Shown here: piece after piece, positions 45,403 to 57,768 of the stretch
Position numbering within the stretch: the stretch's first letter is position 1
How the letters are laid out: every line of letters begins with the position of its first letter
Assembly: GCA_030272155.1 (NCBI GenBank)
Contig: CP126206.1
Span: 2,356,001 to 2,420,000 of the forward strand
DNA from: Tetradesmus obliquus
Taxonomy: Eukaryota > Chlorophyta > Chlorophyceae > Sphaeropleales > Scenedesmaceae
Direction of reading: 5' to 3'
Length of the DNA stretch: 64,000 bases
Notes under the pieces: generated by a model
The model's database searches: none
What the model saw: the letters and a program-made list of their open reading frames with translations, nothing else
What the model was told of the DNA's origin: nothing
Position numbers and translations under genes: made by a program

Positions 45403-46137
45403 ATGATGCGATCGCAAACCACAGTAGTGTCAGTATTAGTCATAATAGCAGCAAGCTACGGTATAGGCCTTGCAAATGCCGATGTGGAGGTAAGGTTGTC
45501 AGCAGCCCCGGCGAACGCTACCGGCAGCGGCAATGGGTACACGCCAGCGGGCAGAGGCTGCGGTAAGGATTTTCGAAGAGCGAAATTCACGGTTCGCGCA
45601 GCATAGCGGGCCGATCAGCAGCACCAGCAGCACTGGCAACAGCAGCAGCCGTGGGACACAGCAGTAGTGCTTGCTGTAGCAGTGAAGCTCACCCTGCCTG
45701 CAGTCAACCTCCTGCTTTCAAGGGGCACAGCAAATACCATTCTTCGAATAAATCATCAAAACTAGCCATATCTTGATGGTTTGACAACCTTTGGCTGCAA
45801 CTGCTGCAAACGTGTCCCCCGCACTCTTACAAACCCTGCCACACCCACCCGGTCTGCCAGCCTGCAAGGCAGGGTTTGGCTCTCATGTGCCTGGCTGGAC
45901 CCCAGCACAGTACCCAGTGAAGCCCCCAGCATGCAGGCTGTTCTCGCCAGCCTCTGACACACCCTACAACAGCAGCATAAGCTTCCCGCCCGCAGGACGG
46001 GGCACTGGCCGCTGCTTCTGCTTCCCATGCCCAAGTAAGAGTTGGCGGGTGTAGCAGAATGTCTGGCTGGAATAATGTCTGCTGTAGCATTGTGTGACTT
46101 GCAAAGCAGGCACGCATAAAGCATCTTTTATTAGCAG

Positions 46138-46172
<35 letters not shown>

Positions 46173-47572
46173 GCAGCAACACTGCTGCTGGCAGCAGCAA
46201 TGGCTACAGAAGTTGCCACAACCCTGCAGGAAAAGCATGAACAGCTGCAGCCTTCAGCTGCACATCGTTTGAAAATGAAAGAGGACAGTTACGTGTTGAA
46301 AGCAGGAGCAGCACTGCCTGCGGCTTGTGTCAATCTTTTGAAACTTGCCACTGTGACACCCCTGCAATTTCCGCAACCGCTGCAGCCTTTTGGAGTTGCA
46401 CTGACACGACTACCTTGATTGTACACCTTACATCTCTTCAAATTGCATGCTGCTGCTGATGCTGCTGCTGATGCTGCTGCTGCTGCTGCTGTTGCTGTTG
46501 CTGCTGCTGCTGCTGCTGCCTCTGCTGATGCTGTGCTCCTGCTTAGCAAACTACACTTCAACAGGCGGAGCCTTGAACAGCAATGTTTCTGCATGCACGC
46601 CGGTGCTGCCCTCCGTGCAACTCACTGTCAACTACTCTCTTGGCATGAGAGCATCCGTCAGCAGCACCAACAGCAGCTTGTGCGGAGCCAGCCTGACAAA
46701 TGCTGCAGTGGTGAGACTGCGCCAGGCTATCCGACAGCTGTCCAATGTAACAACACGAGGTGCTGCAGAATGCGTGCCGGTGAGATACTCAGCAGCACAG
46801 CAGCAGCAGCAGATTGTGTGTCGTGTGAAGTTTGCTGTTGCTGTTCGGCGCTAACATGCCTCTCGTTGGCTCCTGATCGGTTTCATTATTCGGTCAGGTG
46901 CATTGCAATGTAACATTACTGTGGTATCCTGGTGCATGCCGTGGGCTGCGTGCGGTGCATGTGTCATAATTTGATGCCTGCTCAACCTGAGTACTGGTTG
47001 CAGTGCTAGCGCTGACTTATTAAGTCAAGAGATTAATAATCTCCCTTTCAAACTGCTGCCGTCCTTGGATCATAGCGGGTTGCAGCAAAGCCTGGACCCT
47101 CAGCTTGGCAGCTCAGCGTACTGCTGTCTTACACCGCCAGCAATGCGCAGCAAGCCTCCCAGCACTTTGTCAGTGTTGCAAACACCATCAGCAGCGACCG
47201 GTGCGCGTACGGAGTCTGCAGCGGGCTGCAAGCCGCAAGCAAGGGCAGCGCTAGCATTACCGGAGCTGCAGTGGCGCTCAGGGCTAGCGGCTACAAGCTG
47301 TGTGAGTGTGTGCGGCTGCAGATTGCTGCTTTGTTGCTGCAATAGGCTAGCTTTTTGTTGGAGTGCTGTCTATGCTTGCACAAACAAACAGCTGGCGCCA
47401 CAAACACAAGCGAATGCGGCATGCTTGTCAAGTGCTCTGCTGTGTGCTGCTGTGACATGCAATGCTGATGCATGGTTGATGGCCGAGACTTCTGTTGCTA
47501 ATGACATTGCTGCCGCTGCTATGCTGCTGTTGCTATGCTGCTGCTGCTGGCTCCTGCTGGCTCCTGCTGCTG

Positions 47573-47604
<32 letters not shown>

Positions 47605-50600
47605 TCTCCTGCCGCTGCTGCTGCTGCACCACCGCCATCAGCTTGCTCTCCCGCCAGGTGTGACGACAAGCAGTGCCAAAATGGCACTTGTTCTACGGGG
47701 CTGTGCAGCTATACGCCTGCTAGAGATGGCGCGGACTGCACAGATGGACAAGTGACTGGTGCGTATGCCAAACAAATCGCCCACCTGGCTGTGCATGTTG
47801 AGCTCTGCAGCAATAGCGAAAACAACACGAAGCCATAGCAGTGGCTGTGGTGCAAAATTGCACACGCCCTGTTAATCACCTCGGCCCGCTGCCTTGCTCA
47901 GCTAGTACTGTTGATGCTGCTGCTACCGACGCTGCTGCTGATACGTCTGCTGCGTCATGCGTTGTGACACCTTGCAGGGAAGTGTCAGGCTGGCGTTTGC
48001 GTGGGCATGACAGCCAGCATTAAAGCCGCAACACAAGGACAATGGGAAAAAGTTGTCTTTCACGCCCGTTTTGCCAGCACCAGTGGCCTGAAAGAAGCCA
48101 CAGAAGTTCTGCTGCACGGCCGCAAGGGCAACGCAACCGAAGGTATCGGAGACCGTCTAGGCATCTTGTATGATGATTTCGATAGATTCGCCAAAGACGG
48201 CCTGTTTGTCAATGCACTCTTCATCGAGTTTCCCAAGACAGGAGATGCAGTGTACAAGAGCTTCTATGTCAGCTTGCTGGGCCAGGACATCAGCTCACCT
48301 GGTGAGTTTGTGCATGTGTGATGGTAGGAGGTGTGGCACATGGGGTATTCTCATCGTCACACGCATACCCTCCCTTAAGATACACGGGTGGCGAGTTTTA
48401 ACACACCACTCGTAGCTCATTTATTCATTCATGCATGTGTGGGATTGGACCCTGTTGTGGACATAAGTAGCTTGAGAAGACAATGGATATAGCATTTCAT
48501 GCAGCTGCATTGCCGTCTTGATGTTTGTACAGCACTTGCCTATGCATGTCCAGGCACATGTGTGCTGAGCGTCAGCTGAGCTGCATGACCTGAAACCCCT
48601 GCAACACTCAGGCATCTGCTTGCTCTGCAAACGTGCCATTCGCCACAAAGATGCCATCACACACACTCCCACCCAGCGCACGTAATGTCCTGGCTCGCGT
48701 GAACACTTGCTAGCTAGCCCAGTCTATAGACGGCTGACATTCCATTGTTTTCATGTTTCTGCCTTGCCTCAACTACCTAACAGTGATCATCACCGCCATC
48801 ACACCCGACTTTGACGTGTTCGTCCAAGTCTTCCCAACCGCTGATCTTGTCAGCACCGCACAAGAGCGGTTGGACGAGATTCAAGCCACGATCACAGATA
48901 TGAAGCCCGAGGATGCAGCACAGGCGATGTATGACCTGTTGCTTCAGCTCACTGGCAGTAGTGGCCGGCAGCAGCAGCTAGACGAGGCGGCAGTGGTACA
49001 GATGGACGTGCGTAACCTCACATCCGTGTATGGACAGATCAAGAAGGGAACGGTCAGGAGGGTGACTGAGAGGTGAGGCAGACGCCAACATATGTGGGTA
49101 TTCTATCCATATGTGTATGATGAGGAGTACCAACAAGACTGCCACATGGTGCCAGGAACTGGAAACAGTGCATGCATGATACATCATGTACGTCGAATTT
49201 ACATCTTGAGGCGGTCTATCTAGGCTCGCTGAATTCATCAGAAGCATGCCATCCCGTCAATCACTGCTTACTGTGTCATAAAGCGCGCTTTACCACCTAC
49301 CGTAGGCTTGGCGTATGCATCTATGAGGGGTTCACAATGTATCAGGTGTTGATGCTGTTGCTTCTCTAACCTTCAAGTGACACATCAATGTAGGGTCTCA
49401 CTGTCCCTGCATTGTTCTTGCTACACACATACAGGCGCGTTGAGTTCCTTACCCAGGACGACTTGCCCTGCCTTATCCTGGCCATTGATGACTATGGCAA
49501 GTCATGCAGCAGCCGCAGGAGGTCCCGTAGCCTCCTACACCAGAACCTTGGACGACCGCATCTGGAAGAAGTGCTCACCAAAGGCAATAGCAGCGCCAGC
49601 GGCAGTTTGAAAAAGCACGTGCAGCAACCAATGCTGCAACAGCATGATCAAGCAACTGAGTTGCCAGGAACAGCTGACCACTCACATCAAAAAGACATGG
49701 CGTCTGCCAGCAGCCGCACCAGCAACGATGTGCATGCACCGGACAGCACACTGTTCCCAGCTCGGACGCTGCAGCAAGCACAAAGGTGCCCAACCTCACG
49801 AGGTAGTGTGCTGGTGCTGGCACCATACCTGCGGGAGAACCGATGTGCTTTTGGTGATGAAGCAGCTGACATTGCGCTGCTGTTTGGAGCTGCTGGCTAT
49901 AGTGTTACATTCAAATGCAATGACCTAGGGCTGTGCCCTGCTGGCCCGGCAACCCTGGACGACTATGTGGGCTGGTCAAGGCACGCCTTTGTGGTCGTCA
50001 GCACCATTGGAGATGACAATGCATCTGGAGAAACACCCATCATCTTGAGTGGTGCAACCTTGGACTTTCAGAACACGGACTACATTGTAAGTGTGTTTCC
50101 TTCTCCTGAAAACCTGCTTCCAACGGCTCGGCCATTGTTGGTTGTCCTACATTTTGAAAGATTTACCAGTGCCATGTCTGTGATGCAACGCACCTACTTG
50201 CTGCGGCAGCACGTCATCATGCATGCACACATCTTTATGGCAAGTCCCGATTTGCTTGCATCAGTCAACCACGCATGCCCCTCATTCATCTACTCAGGAG
50301 CGTGCATGCTTTTGCAGTTGGACTGGAAGGCAGGCCGAATGGTACTGACTGCCGACGGACGCTTCGCCCTCCGGCCCAGCTGGTTCCAAAAGTACCAAGA
50401 TGATGCCGCCACAAACTCACGCACAGTCGTGTTGCTCAGCAGCGACCGCTCCGCAGTTGCGAGTGGGTCTGCGCAAGAGCAAGAAGTGCGGGGGTTCCCT
50501 GGGACGTTCTGGGGCATGAGGGGCAGTGTCAGTTATGCTGGTTACACAGGGTACCTTTCTCTCAGCTTCCCAGCAGGGGCTTCCCCTGGTGTTGCTATGG

Positions 50601-53600
50601 CGCGGCACCTACTAGCAGGTGGAAATGTGGCAAGCTATGTCGGGACTGGTGCTGCTGACTTGTTGACTGGGGCCGTGTTCAAGTCCTACGCATACAGGCC
50701 GGGCGCTACTCTGCTTGACAGGTAGGCATGTAAGGTTGCTCCAACTGTTGCAGTGATGCGTGTCCAAGCAATCAGTACGCATTAAAGGTGCACCGTCCGC
50801 AATGAGAACTGTCACAGTGTGTGAAAAGTTGCTGATGTTGCACCCGCTTGCTGCCATGCTTTCCTCTATCTTACTCCACATGATGTTGATTGACGAGTTT
50901 TTCTTGTTCAGCTGCTTGTGCTGGTTTGATGCTTCTACAAACTTTGTCAAAGCATCTTCAGTCAAAGCCATAGCTATGCCAGCGCAAACTAACACCAGCA
51001 CAGAGCCCCAGCTCATGCACATACGCTCAGGCAAATGTGCCTTTGTGCAGGTGTGCTTCCAACTGTGGTGCTTTGAGGTGCAATGAAGGAGCCCGAGAGG
51101 TATGCAATGCCTTGACTGGCACATGCGACATCAGGTGTGACGGCAAGCAAGACGGCGCCCCATGCAAGCTGAGGGGATTCGACAGCACATGCGCAGCTGG
51201 AGTTTGCAAAGGTCAGTCTGTTTCCTGAGGGCGTAGCGCGTGTTACAATAATTAGTCCTTGTAACAGGTCACGAGTCCTATGAAATAGAAGCATGCAAGC
51301 GCACTTCAGCCTTTGCACTTCTGTGCGTAAAGTAGACAAGGACAAGGACAGGCTTGTAATGGTCATGAGTGTCATATAGTCAGATGTAGGTTGTCTTCTG
51401 CAATGCTTCATCTGCTGAACACGCATTTCCGAGATGAACTGCACAGATGCATGCACAGTTTTGGTGCGTACTCTCAACACCTGGCAGGCATCATCAACAA
51501 CCCACAGCAAAGCTTGGTGCTTTATTGTGTTGTTCTGCTTATGTTGTGTTGTAGATCTGTGCAAAAGTGCCCTATGCAGCTGGTACTGCAGGTTGTGCTG
51601 TGTGGCTTCTACTTCGCATGGCAGCACACGCGTAAGAGCCCAGTTGCCTGGTGGCTCTGGATCCTCTGAACCTGCTGCTGCTGAGCACACGATGGCGGCC
51701 CAGCTGCGGCACACAGATGCAGCTGCGCACCTCTCCCTGCAGGACAACAGAGGTACAGAACTGTTGGAGAGGGCAGATGTGCCTGCTGCAGGATGCCTGC
51801 TGTATGTGGATGATATCATGTGAGTTAGATGTGCATCTCAGTGCTTGCAGGATGCAGTGCGACCGCCTGCTGAGAGCTGTTGGTCCCTGAGCGGTCGCTG
51901 TGCCCGCCTGCAACTGGCATCTGCAACGCCCGCAACAAGCCAGACAGCGCATCATGTGACAACTCTGGCATCACGGGAGCATGCTCCAACGGAATATGTG
52001 CACGTGAGTCATGTTGTGCACACATCACATGATCGTTGGCGTTGTATTACTGTCTTGGCCGCCAAACAGCTCTTATGTTGCACGCGCTGTGCAAGGTTTG
52101 ACGGTACTTGAAGTTCCATCATGTTCAAGATTTGACGGCATGCACCCCTTGTCCATGCAATAGTAGCATCATGTTTGATCAACCACAAATCTGTAGAGGC
52201 GTGACAACTAAAGGAAAGAAATGCCTTGATTGCAAGCGAACCTCACAAGAAGCCTCATCATGTTGAAATGCCAAAGACCGATGTGCAGCACCACATCTAC
52301 CTGCACTGTGCCTACATCTTTACCATGCGGCACTAATGTGGGGACACACCAATGTGTTCAGGGCTATACACCATCTACTACCACGTGAAAGGCCCATTGG
52401 CTAGCTTCCCCAGCCCCCTCAGCAGCCCAGCAGCACTGACTGCATTTGGAGCAGCCGTCGTCCGGTCCCTGGGCTTGCCAGCTACATACCCTGCCTCCAG
52501 GGTGCAGACAATCGTTTTTCAGGTTATCCCCAACACCCAACGTAGCACTGCCAGCAACAACAGCAACAACAACATTGGCAGTACTGCAGCAAGCGATGAC
52601 GTCCTCGCCAGCACCATCGGGCGCTCTGGCATGGCAACTCCCCAACAGGTGGCAGAGACGCAGGCTGTAGTATACAGGTCAAGCTTCCCTGACAGTGAAC
52701 TATTGTGGGTGCGTGAGTGCCACTCGTTTGGAGTAAGTGAGTGAGTGAGTGAGTGAGTGAGTGAGTGAGTGAGTGAGCGGCTGGATGAGTAAGTGAGCGG
52801 GTGGCTGAGTGAGTGAGTGAGCGGGTGGCTAGGTGAGTGGCTGAGTGAGTCAGTGAGTGAGTGAGTGCGTGAGTGAGTTGAGTGCGTGAGTGAGTAAGTG
52901 AGTGAGTCGGTGAGTGACGAGTGTCTAATCGGGTGCCTTTGTGTGTGCGTGTGTCGCCACTGTTGGTTTCGATGTCTCCCATGTGCCTGGTGTGCAACAA
53001 CTGCTGCATGTGATGTTGCGCTCGTTGTTGTACACCAACACATGCACATGCGCATCTTGTCCGCAGCCGACAAAGTGACGGAGCTAGTGGTGGCCAGCAG
53101 ACCTTGTTGCTGTTTTGTATTTTCCCGCGCCAGTTTTCAGTTGCCAGGATTGGTCGTCACGGCTGGCTATGCTGCGCAAAGCTAATGGCAACAACTGTGC
53201 GGCTAACACTGGTTCAATGTGGTGTTTCCGGCTGTACCTTCTCTGCTGCAGACTACTGTTCGAACCGCCAGACACCATGTGTTGCATCAAGCCCATGTCA
53301 GAATGCGACGTGCGTGTCTCGCACGGGCGCATGCACCGTTGCCAACCTTCCGGATGGCACAGCGTGCATAAACAACGGGACAGCAGCAGGCACCTGCCGC
53401 GCCGCGCTTTGTGTTTCATCAAGTGAGGATGCTTGTACTGAGGTTCCAGGCGTGGACGACTACATGCGTGTGGCACGCATGATACCCTAGTCCCTGAACA
53501 GCTTGCACACGAATCTGCCCGAGAAACACTACACATGTTGACACATCTTGGTTGCCTTGCATCTTTGTTGTGCTGCAGCGACTGCATGCTCCAACAACCC

Positions 53601-56600
53601 TTGCGGCAAGATCCAGTCTGCTGTCAACGGCAGCTACACCGTCGCTGCTCAGGGCAGTGTTGGCGCGCAGCAGAACTTCACATGCGCCTGCCAGCCACAG
53701 CACACTTGGGCAGATGGAGCGTGCATTGGTGAGTTTTTGACGTCGATTGGCTAGTGTTGTCGCTTTGATTGAAAGGCCACATCAGATGATCACTTGTGTC
53801 AGCCTGCATCTTCTGTTCTCGGAGCTGTTGAAGCCTAGCTTCTACTGATATTCCAGGCGTAGGCGACTGCATGCTTGTGTCATGCATGACACCCCAGTTC
53901 TTGAACAGCTTGCACACGAATCTGCCCAAGAAACACTGCGCAACAAGACACAGCTTGGCTGCTTGCATCTTTATTGTGCTGCAGCGACTGCATGCTCCAA
54001 CAACCCTTGCGGCAAGATCCAGTCTGCTGTCAACGGCAGCTGCACCGCTGCTCGTGAGGGCAGTGCTGGTGCGCAGCAAAACTTCACGTGCGCCTGCCAG
54101 CCACGGCACACTTGAGTAGATAGATCGTGCATTTGTGAGTTCTTTGACGTCAATTGGCTATTGTTGTTGCTTTGATTCACTAGGCATCTGCACACGACTC
54201 TTACTTTGCTGGGTAACATTTATGCGTAGCATTTTTTAACACATGATGTGCCACCACAATATTTTCACACTAATACGTAGGCAGAACTGCGTTGCTTTGT
54301 CAACACCACGCAATTCATGCACATCACATATTGCTGCATGCCTCAGGGGGCCGTCCCAGGAACCCGGTAGCCTGCATCTGCGTCATAAGAACAGCAAGTG
54401 AACTCAATAAGCTACCTCGTGCACAGCTGCCACTGATCTGCCCTCTAACTCCACTCTCCACGCATGCTCAATGTACTGCTGGTTTGCAGCCACCACGTGT
54501 GTCAATAGGCCCTGCAATACCCGCGACAATACACTGGCCAACAGTTGCAGTGATGCCGCAGGCTCCTTCTCCGGATTCACATGCAACTGCACAGTTGGCT
54601 TGACTTGGAATGATGCCATCACCAACTGCGCCGTCATCTCCATCTGTGCTACGAGCCCGTGCAACAATGTTGCGTTTGCTGTGGGAGGGAGTTGCAGAAC
54701 GAACCCTCAAGTGCCCCTTGGGTACACCTGCGACTGCCAGGCTGGTTATGTCTGGAACAACAATGCTGCAGTATGTGAGGGTGAGTCGGGTCGCCACTGC
54801 TCATCAGCACAGTTAATGTGTGTTGTTCATGGGTTGCTGCCGCTCGTTACATATCTGTCTAGGTGACTCTGTCGCTAAGCGCAGGGTATGGTTTGTGTTC
54901 TCAGACAAAGTTGTGCATAGGGTGCGGCTGCAACTGCGCAGTGAAGATCCAGCTGTTCGGTGCGCCGCGCACTGTCTTGGCAAGACAAAGTTTGTGCTAA
55001 ACTGTATCGTCACGCTGCAGTAAAGCAATCCTAACCCGAATAAATGACATGGCTGCGCCATACAAATGTGTGAATCGCTTCCCCTCCAGAATGGCTGACA
55101 TAAGACCTTGTGCTTACTGAAGAGGTTGCTGTGAGAGAGGATAGCTACATGTTGTTTTGTGCTTCACTATGTTGAACGAAGAACATGATCTTACTGCCAT
55201 CATTCTCTTAATGTTGAAAACGCAGTCGGAAAATGCTGTTGTGTATGTCTTGCGAGATTGCTTCGTTCCTCCACATGTCGGATGTCCCACATGTGTTCTA
55301 TGTTGCATGAAAACCACGACACTGACAACAACGCCCGATTATCACGACCTTCTATGCAGGAGGGCCATGCTCAAACCCACCAACGTCTCCCGCTCTTCCC
55401 ACCAATGCTAATTGGGACTGTGGGCCGTCCGGCACAACAGACAACGGTGGTCAGTGTGCTGCCAGCTGCAATTTAGGCTACGTTGCATCAGGCACCACCT
55501 ACGGCACATGCACTAGTGGTGGCTGGACGACTGGTGCAAACACCATGTTGTGCTTTAGCAGTGGTGGCGGCGGTAGTGGTAGCGGTGAGTCCAACATGAC
55601 GGAAGCAATGTCATCAAGGCAACATCATATGTGCCAACCAAAACACTAAGTACATCGTTTTAATGTACATCACTCTGTGTGCGGCTAACCCAGCTCCCTT
55701 TTTGTGCTTGGCTGCTGGCAACAAATTTGTGAATTGCACACGGTGGCAGTGACAACACCGCATGTTGTCTTCTGCCTTTTCTGCAGGCACATGCCAAAAT
55801 CCACCTACATCCCCCGCTGTTCCCGCCAATGCAAATTGGGATTGTGCGCCGTCCAACACAACAGCTATTGGTGGCCAGTGTTCTGCCAGCTGCAGCTCAG
55901 GCTACATTGCTTCAGGCACCACCTACGGCACATGCACTAGTGGTGGCTGGACGACTGGTGCAAACACTCTGATGTGTTTCAGCAGCGGTGGAGGCAGTAG
56001 CGGTAGCGGTGAGTCCAAGTCCAGGGCGGCAATGCCGTGGAGACAACAAATCAGCGCTGACCAACGAACTGAGCAACCGTGTTGCATGTTGGTCACTGCA
56101 CCAACCAATCGCTGCACCATACACATGACGTCTTTCAACATGCAACATGCTTTTGATTGCACATATCGCGTCAGAGACAACACGGTCTTCATTTCTTCTC
56201 CACTTTGTGCAGGCACATGTTCAAACCCACCCACGTCTCCCGCTCTTCCCGCCAATGCCGGCTGGAACTGTCCGGCATAACGGCTGATGGTGACAAGTGC
56301 TCTGCCAGCTGCAACCCAGGCTACACTCACTACCTCAGGCATCACCCAAGGCATATGCTCTGGTGGTGGCTGGACGATAGGTGTAGACTTCCTGGTGTGT
56401 TCAAGCAACGGTAGCGGCGGTAGCGGTGGTGGTGAGTCAAACTCCCTAAATGTGTTGCCGTTGAGGCAACACAGTAGTGCCGACTAACGTATTGAGTGAT
56501 ATTGCTGCACCATACCGCACTCTACATGCAACAACTCCATTGTTGCGCATGGCTCAACCATCATGGTAACAATGATGGCTAAACCAGGATTGTTTGTCCA

Positions 56601-57768
56601 GATATATGTGAATTGCACACCGATCATGTCAACGGCAACACTGCCAATTGTCTACTGCCCTTGTGCAGGCACATGCTCAAACACCCCCACGTCTCCCGCT
56701 CTTCCTGCAAACGCCAATTGGGACTGCACTCCATCCGGCACAACGGCTGACGGATTCCAGTGTTCTGCTAGCTGCAGCCCAGGCTACATTTCAACAGGCA
56801 CCACCTATGGCACATGCTCTGGTGGTGGATGGACGACGGGTGCCGACACCCTGGTATGCACCAGCGGCGGTGGCGGCAGCAGCGGTAGCGGTGAGTCGAG
56901 ATGGCAGCAGTGTTCTTTCGGCAACACACCAGTGCTCAGTGCTGATCAGTGTGCAGAGTGACACTGTTGCGACTTACAGAGCCTTACGTGTAGTCTGTGG
57001 TGCATTTTCTGTGCATGGCCACTGATGAACACGGGTGAAGTTTGACTCCAAACATCACCGGGTACAACACCACATGCTGTCATCTACCCAATGTCATCTG
57101 TTGTCATCTACATGTTGTGCAGGCACATGCTCAAACCCACCCACGTCTCATGTGCTTCATATCTATGCATACTGGGACTGTCCGCCGTCCGGGACAACGT
57201 CTAGCGGTGGCCAGTGTTATGCTAAATGCAACCCAAGCTATGCTGCCACAGGAATCACTTACAGCATATGCAATGGTGGTGCCTGGACAATAGGCGATAA
57301 CACTCTGGTGTGCGACAGCGGCGGTGGTGGCTATAGCGGTTACAGTGAGTACAACTTGTAGCAGCAATCCTTGCATGATGCTGTGGAGGCAACACACCAT
57401 TAATGCTGATCATTGACTTACAAACACTACTGCATAGTACAGCAATCTTATCAAAGTCAACGAACAGGTCATGTGCAATACGCGTACACTCTTCATTAAA
57501 CAATTGAGCATCACGCCGCATGTTTTCATCTGCACACACTGCAGGCCCATGCGTGAACCCGCCTTCAATTCCACCCCTTCCTGCAAACGCTAGCTGGGAC
57601 TGTCCGTTTGGAGCAACATCTTATGGTGGCTTGTGCAGTGCCAGCTGCAACCCGGGCTACAGTTCCAATGGTGACATGTATGGCACATGTGGTATTGGTG
57701 TAGAGGGTGGTCAACAACAATGTATGCCGCCACCTTGGCTTGCATCTGAGGAGTCTGATCAAAGGTGA
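45403..57768 (+). CDS. Gene B: giant modular secreted protein with a caspase-fold-like domain
   Basis: The start ATG at 45403 opens a signal peptide (VVSVLVIIAASYGIGLANA). Exons supported by phase include 45403-45562, 49435-50721, 51051-51211, 53252-53422, 53579-53728, 54490-54780, 55360-55584, 55787-56008, 56669-56890, 57123-57344 and 57545-57768. Others are approximate: 45872-46034, 46545-46782, 47088-47300, 47640-47757, 47977-48299, 48785-49073, 51900-52005, 52360-52677. Domain order is two short PAGRG-type motifs, a glycosylation-rich region with repeated N-x-S/T, a disintegrin-like Cys-rich unit, an unknown region, a caspase-fold-like domain, more Cys-rich units, EGF-like repeats and six sushi-like exons, with the stop in the last. 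No transmembrane segment was found, so it is probably an extracellular matrix or cell-wall protein. Two genes could be merged here. Confidence 0.55.
47640..48000 (+). other. Gene B: disintegrin-like Cys-rich module
   Basis: The exon near 47640-47757 codes CSPARCDDKQCQNGTCSTG, then CSYTPARDGADC, and the next exon from about 47977 supplies GKCQAGVC. The same scheme recurs at 51051-51211 (CNALTGTCDIRC, STCAAGVC), near 51915-52005 (CPPATGICNARNK, ACSNGIC) and 53252-53422 (CVSRTGACTVAN, TCRAALC). It resembles Cys-rich units found beside metalloproteinase or matrix domains. Confidence 0.55.
49435..50721 (+). other. Gene B: large exon with caspase/gingipain-like fold signature
   Basis: This 1,287-nt exon holds GSVLVLAPYL, then DEAADIALLFGAAGYSVTF, then HAFVVVSTIGDD, later FALRPSWFQKY, RTVVLLSSDRSA and MARHLLAGGNVASYVG. 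This order matches the C25/CHAT branch of the caspase-like fold (strand, A-x-x-GY-V, 'lsTHG', 'ps.f', 'VyLsaC.S', 'la..lla.GA..y.G'). The expected catalytic His of THG is Ile here and the expected Cys of the C-x-S loop is Asp or Ser. If the fold assignment is right, it is a pseudo-peptidase. The assignment rests on my pattern reading only. Upstream, a basic and Gln/Ser-rich linker is present. Confidence 0.45.
52734..52917. repeat. (GAGT)n microsatellite in a gene B intron
   Basis: About 40 GAGT units with GAGC, GGGT and GGCT interruptions follow the exon ending near 52677. It is more degenerate than the gene A array at 22009-22195 but in the same orientation. Confidence 0.9.
53579..54780 (+). 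other. Gene B: EGF-like exons with one broken copy
   Basis: Exon 53579-53728 (150 nt) codes CSNNPCGKIQSAVNGSY and FTCACQPQHTWADGAC. Exon 53985-54134, also 150 nt, is a close copy but carries an in-frame TGA (after CQPRHT). Exon 54490-54780 encodes two more repeats (CVNRPCNTRD, FTCNCTVGLTW, then CATSPCNNVAF, YTCDCQAGYVW). All are phase 1 at both ends, so skipping the broken copy preserves the frame. Confidence 0.75.
55360..57768 (+). other. Gene B: array of six sushi-like exons
   Basis: Exons 55360-55584, 55787-56008, 56213-56431, 56669-56890, 57123-57344 and 57545-57768 repeat at 420-460 bp. The consensus is CSNPPTSPALPANANWDC, then QCSASCSPGY, TTYGTCSGGGWTTGA and TLVC, followed by a Gly/Ser linker (SGGGGSSGSG) at each exon end. 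The first five are phase 1 at both ends. The third has two internal indels that bring an in-frame stop, yet its length (219 nt) is still a multiple of three. The sixth diverges after its fourth Cys and ends the protein. Confidence 0.8.
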
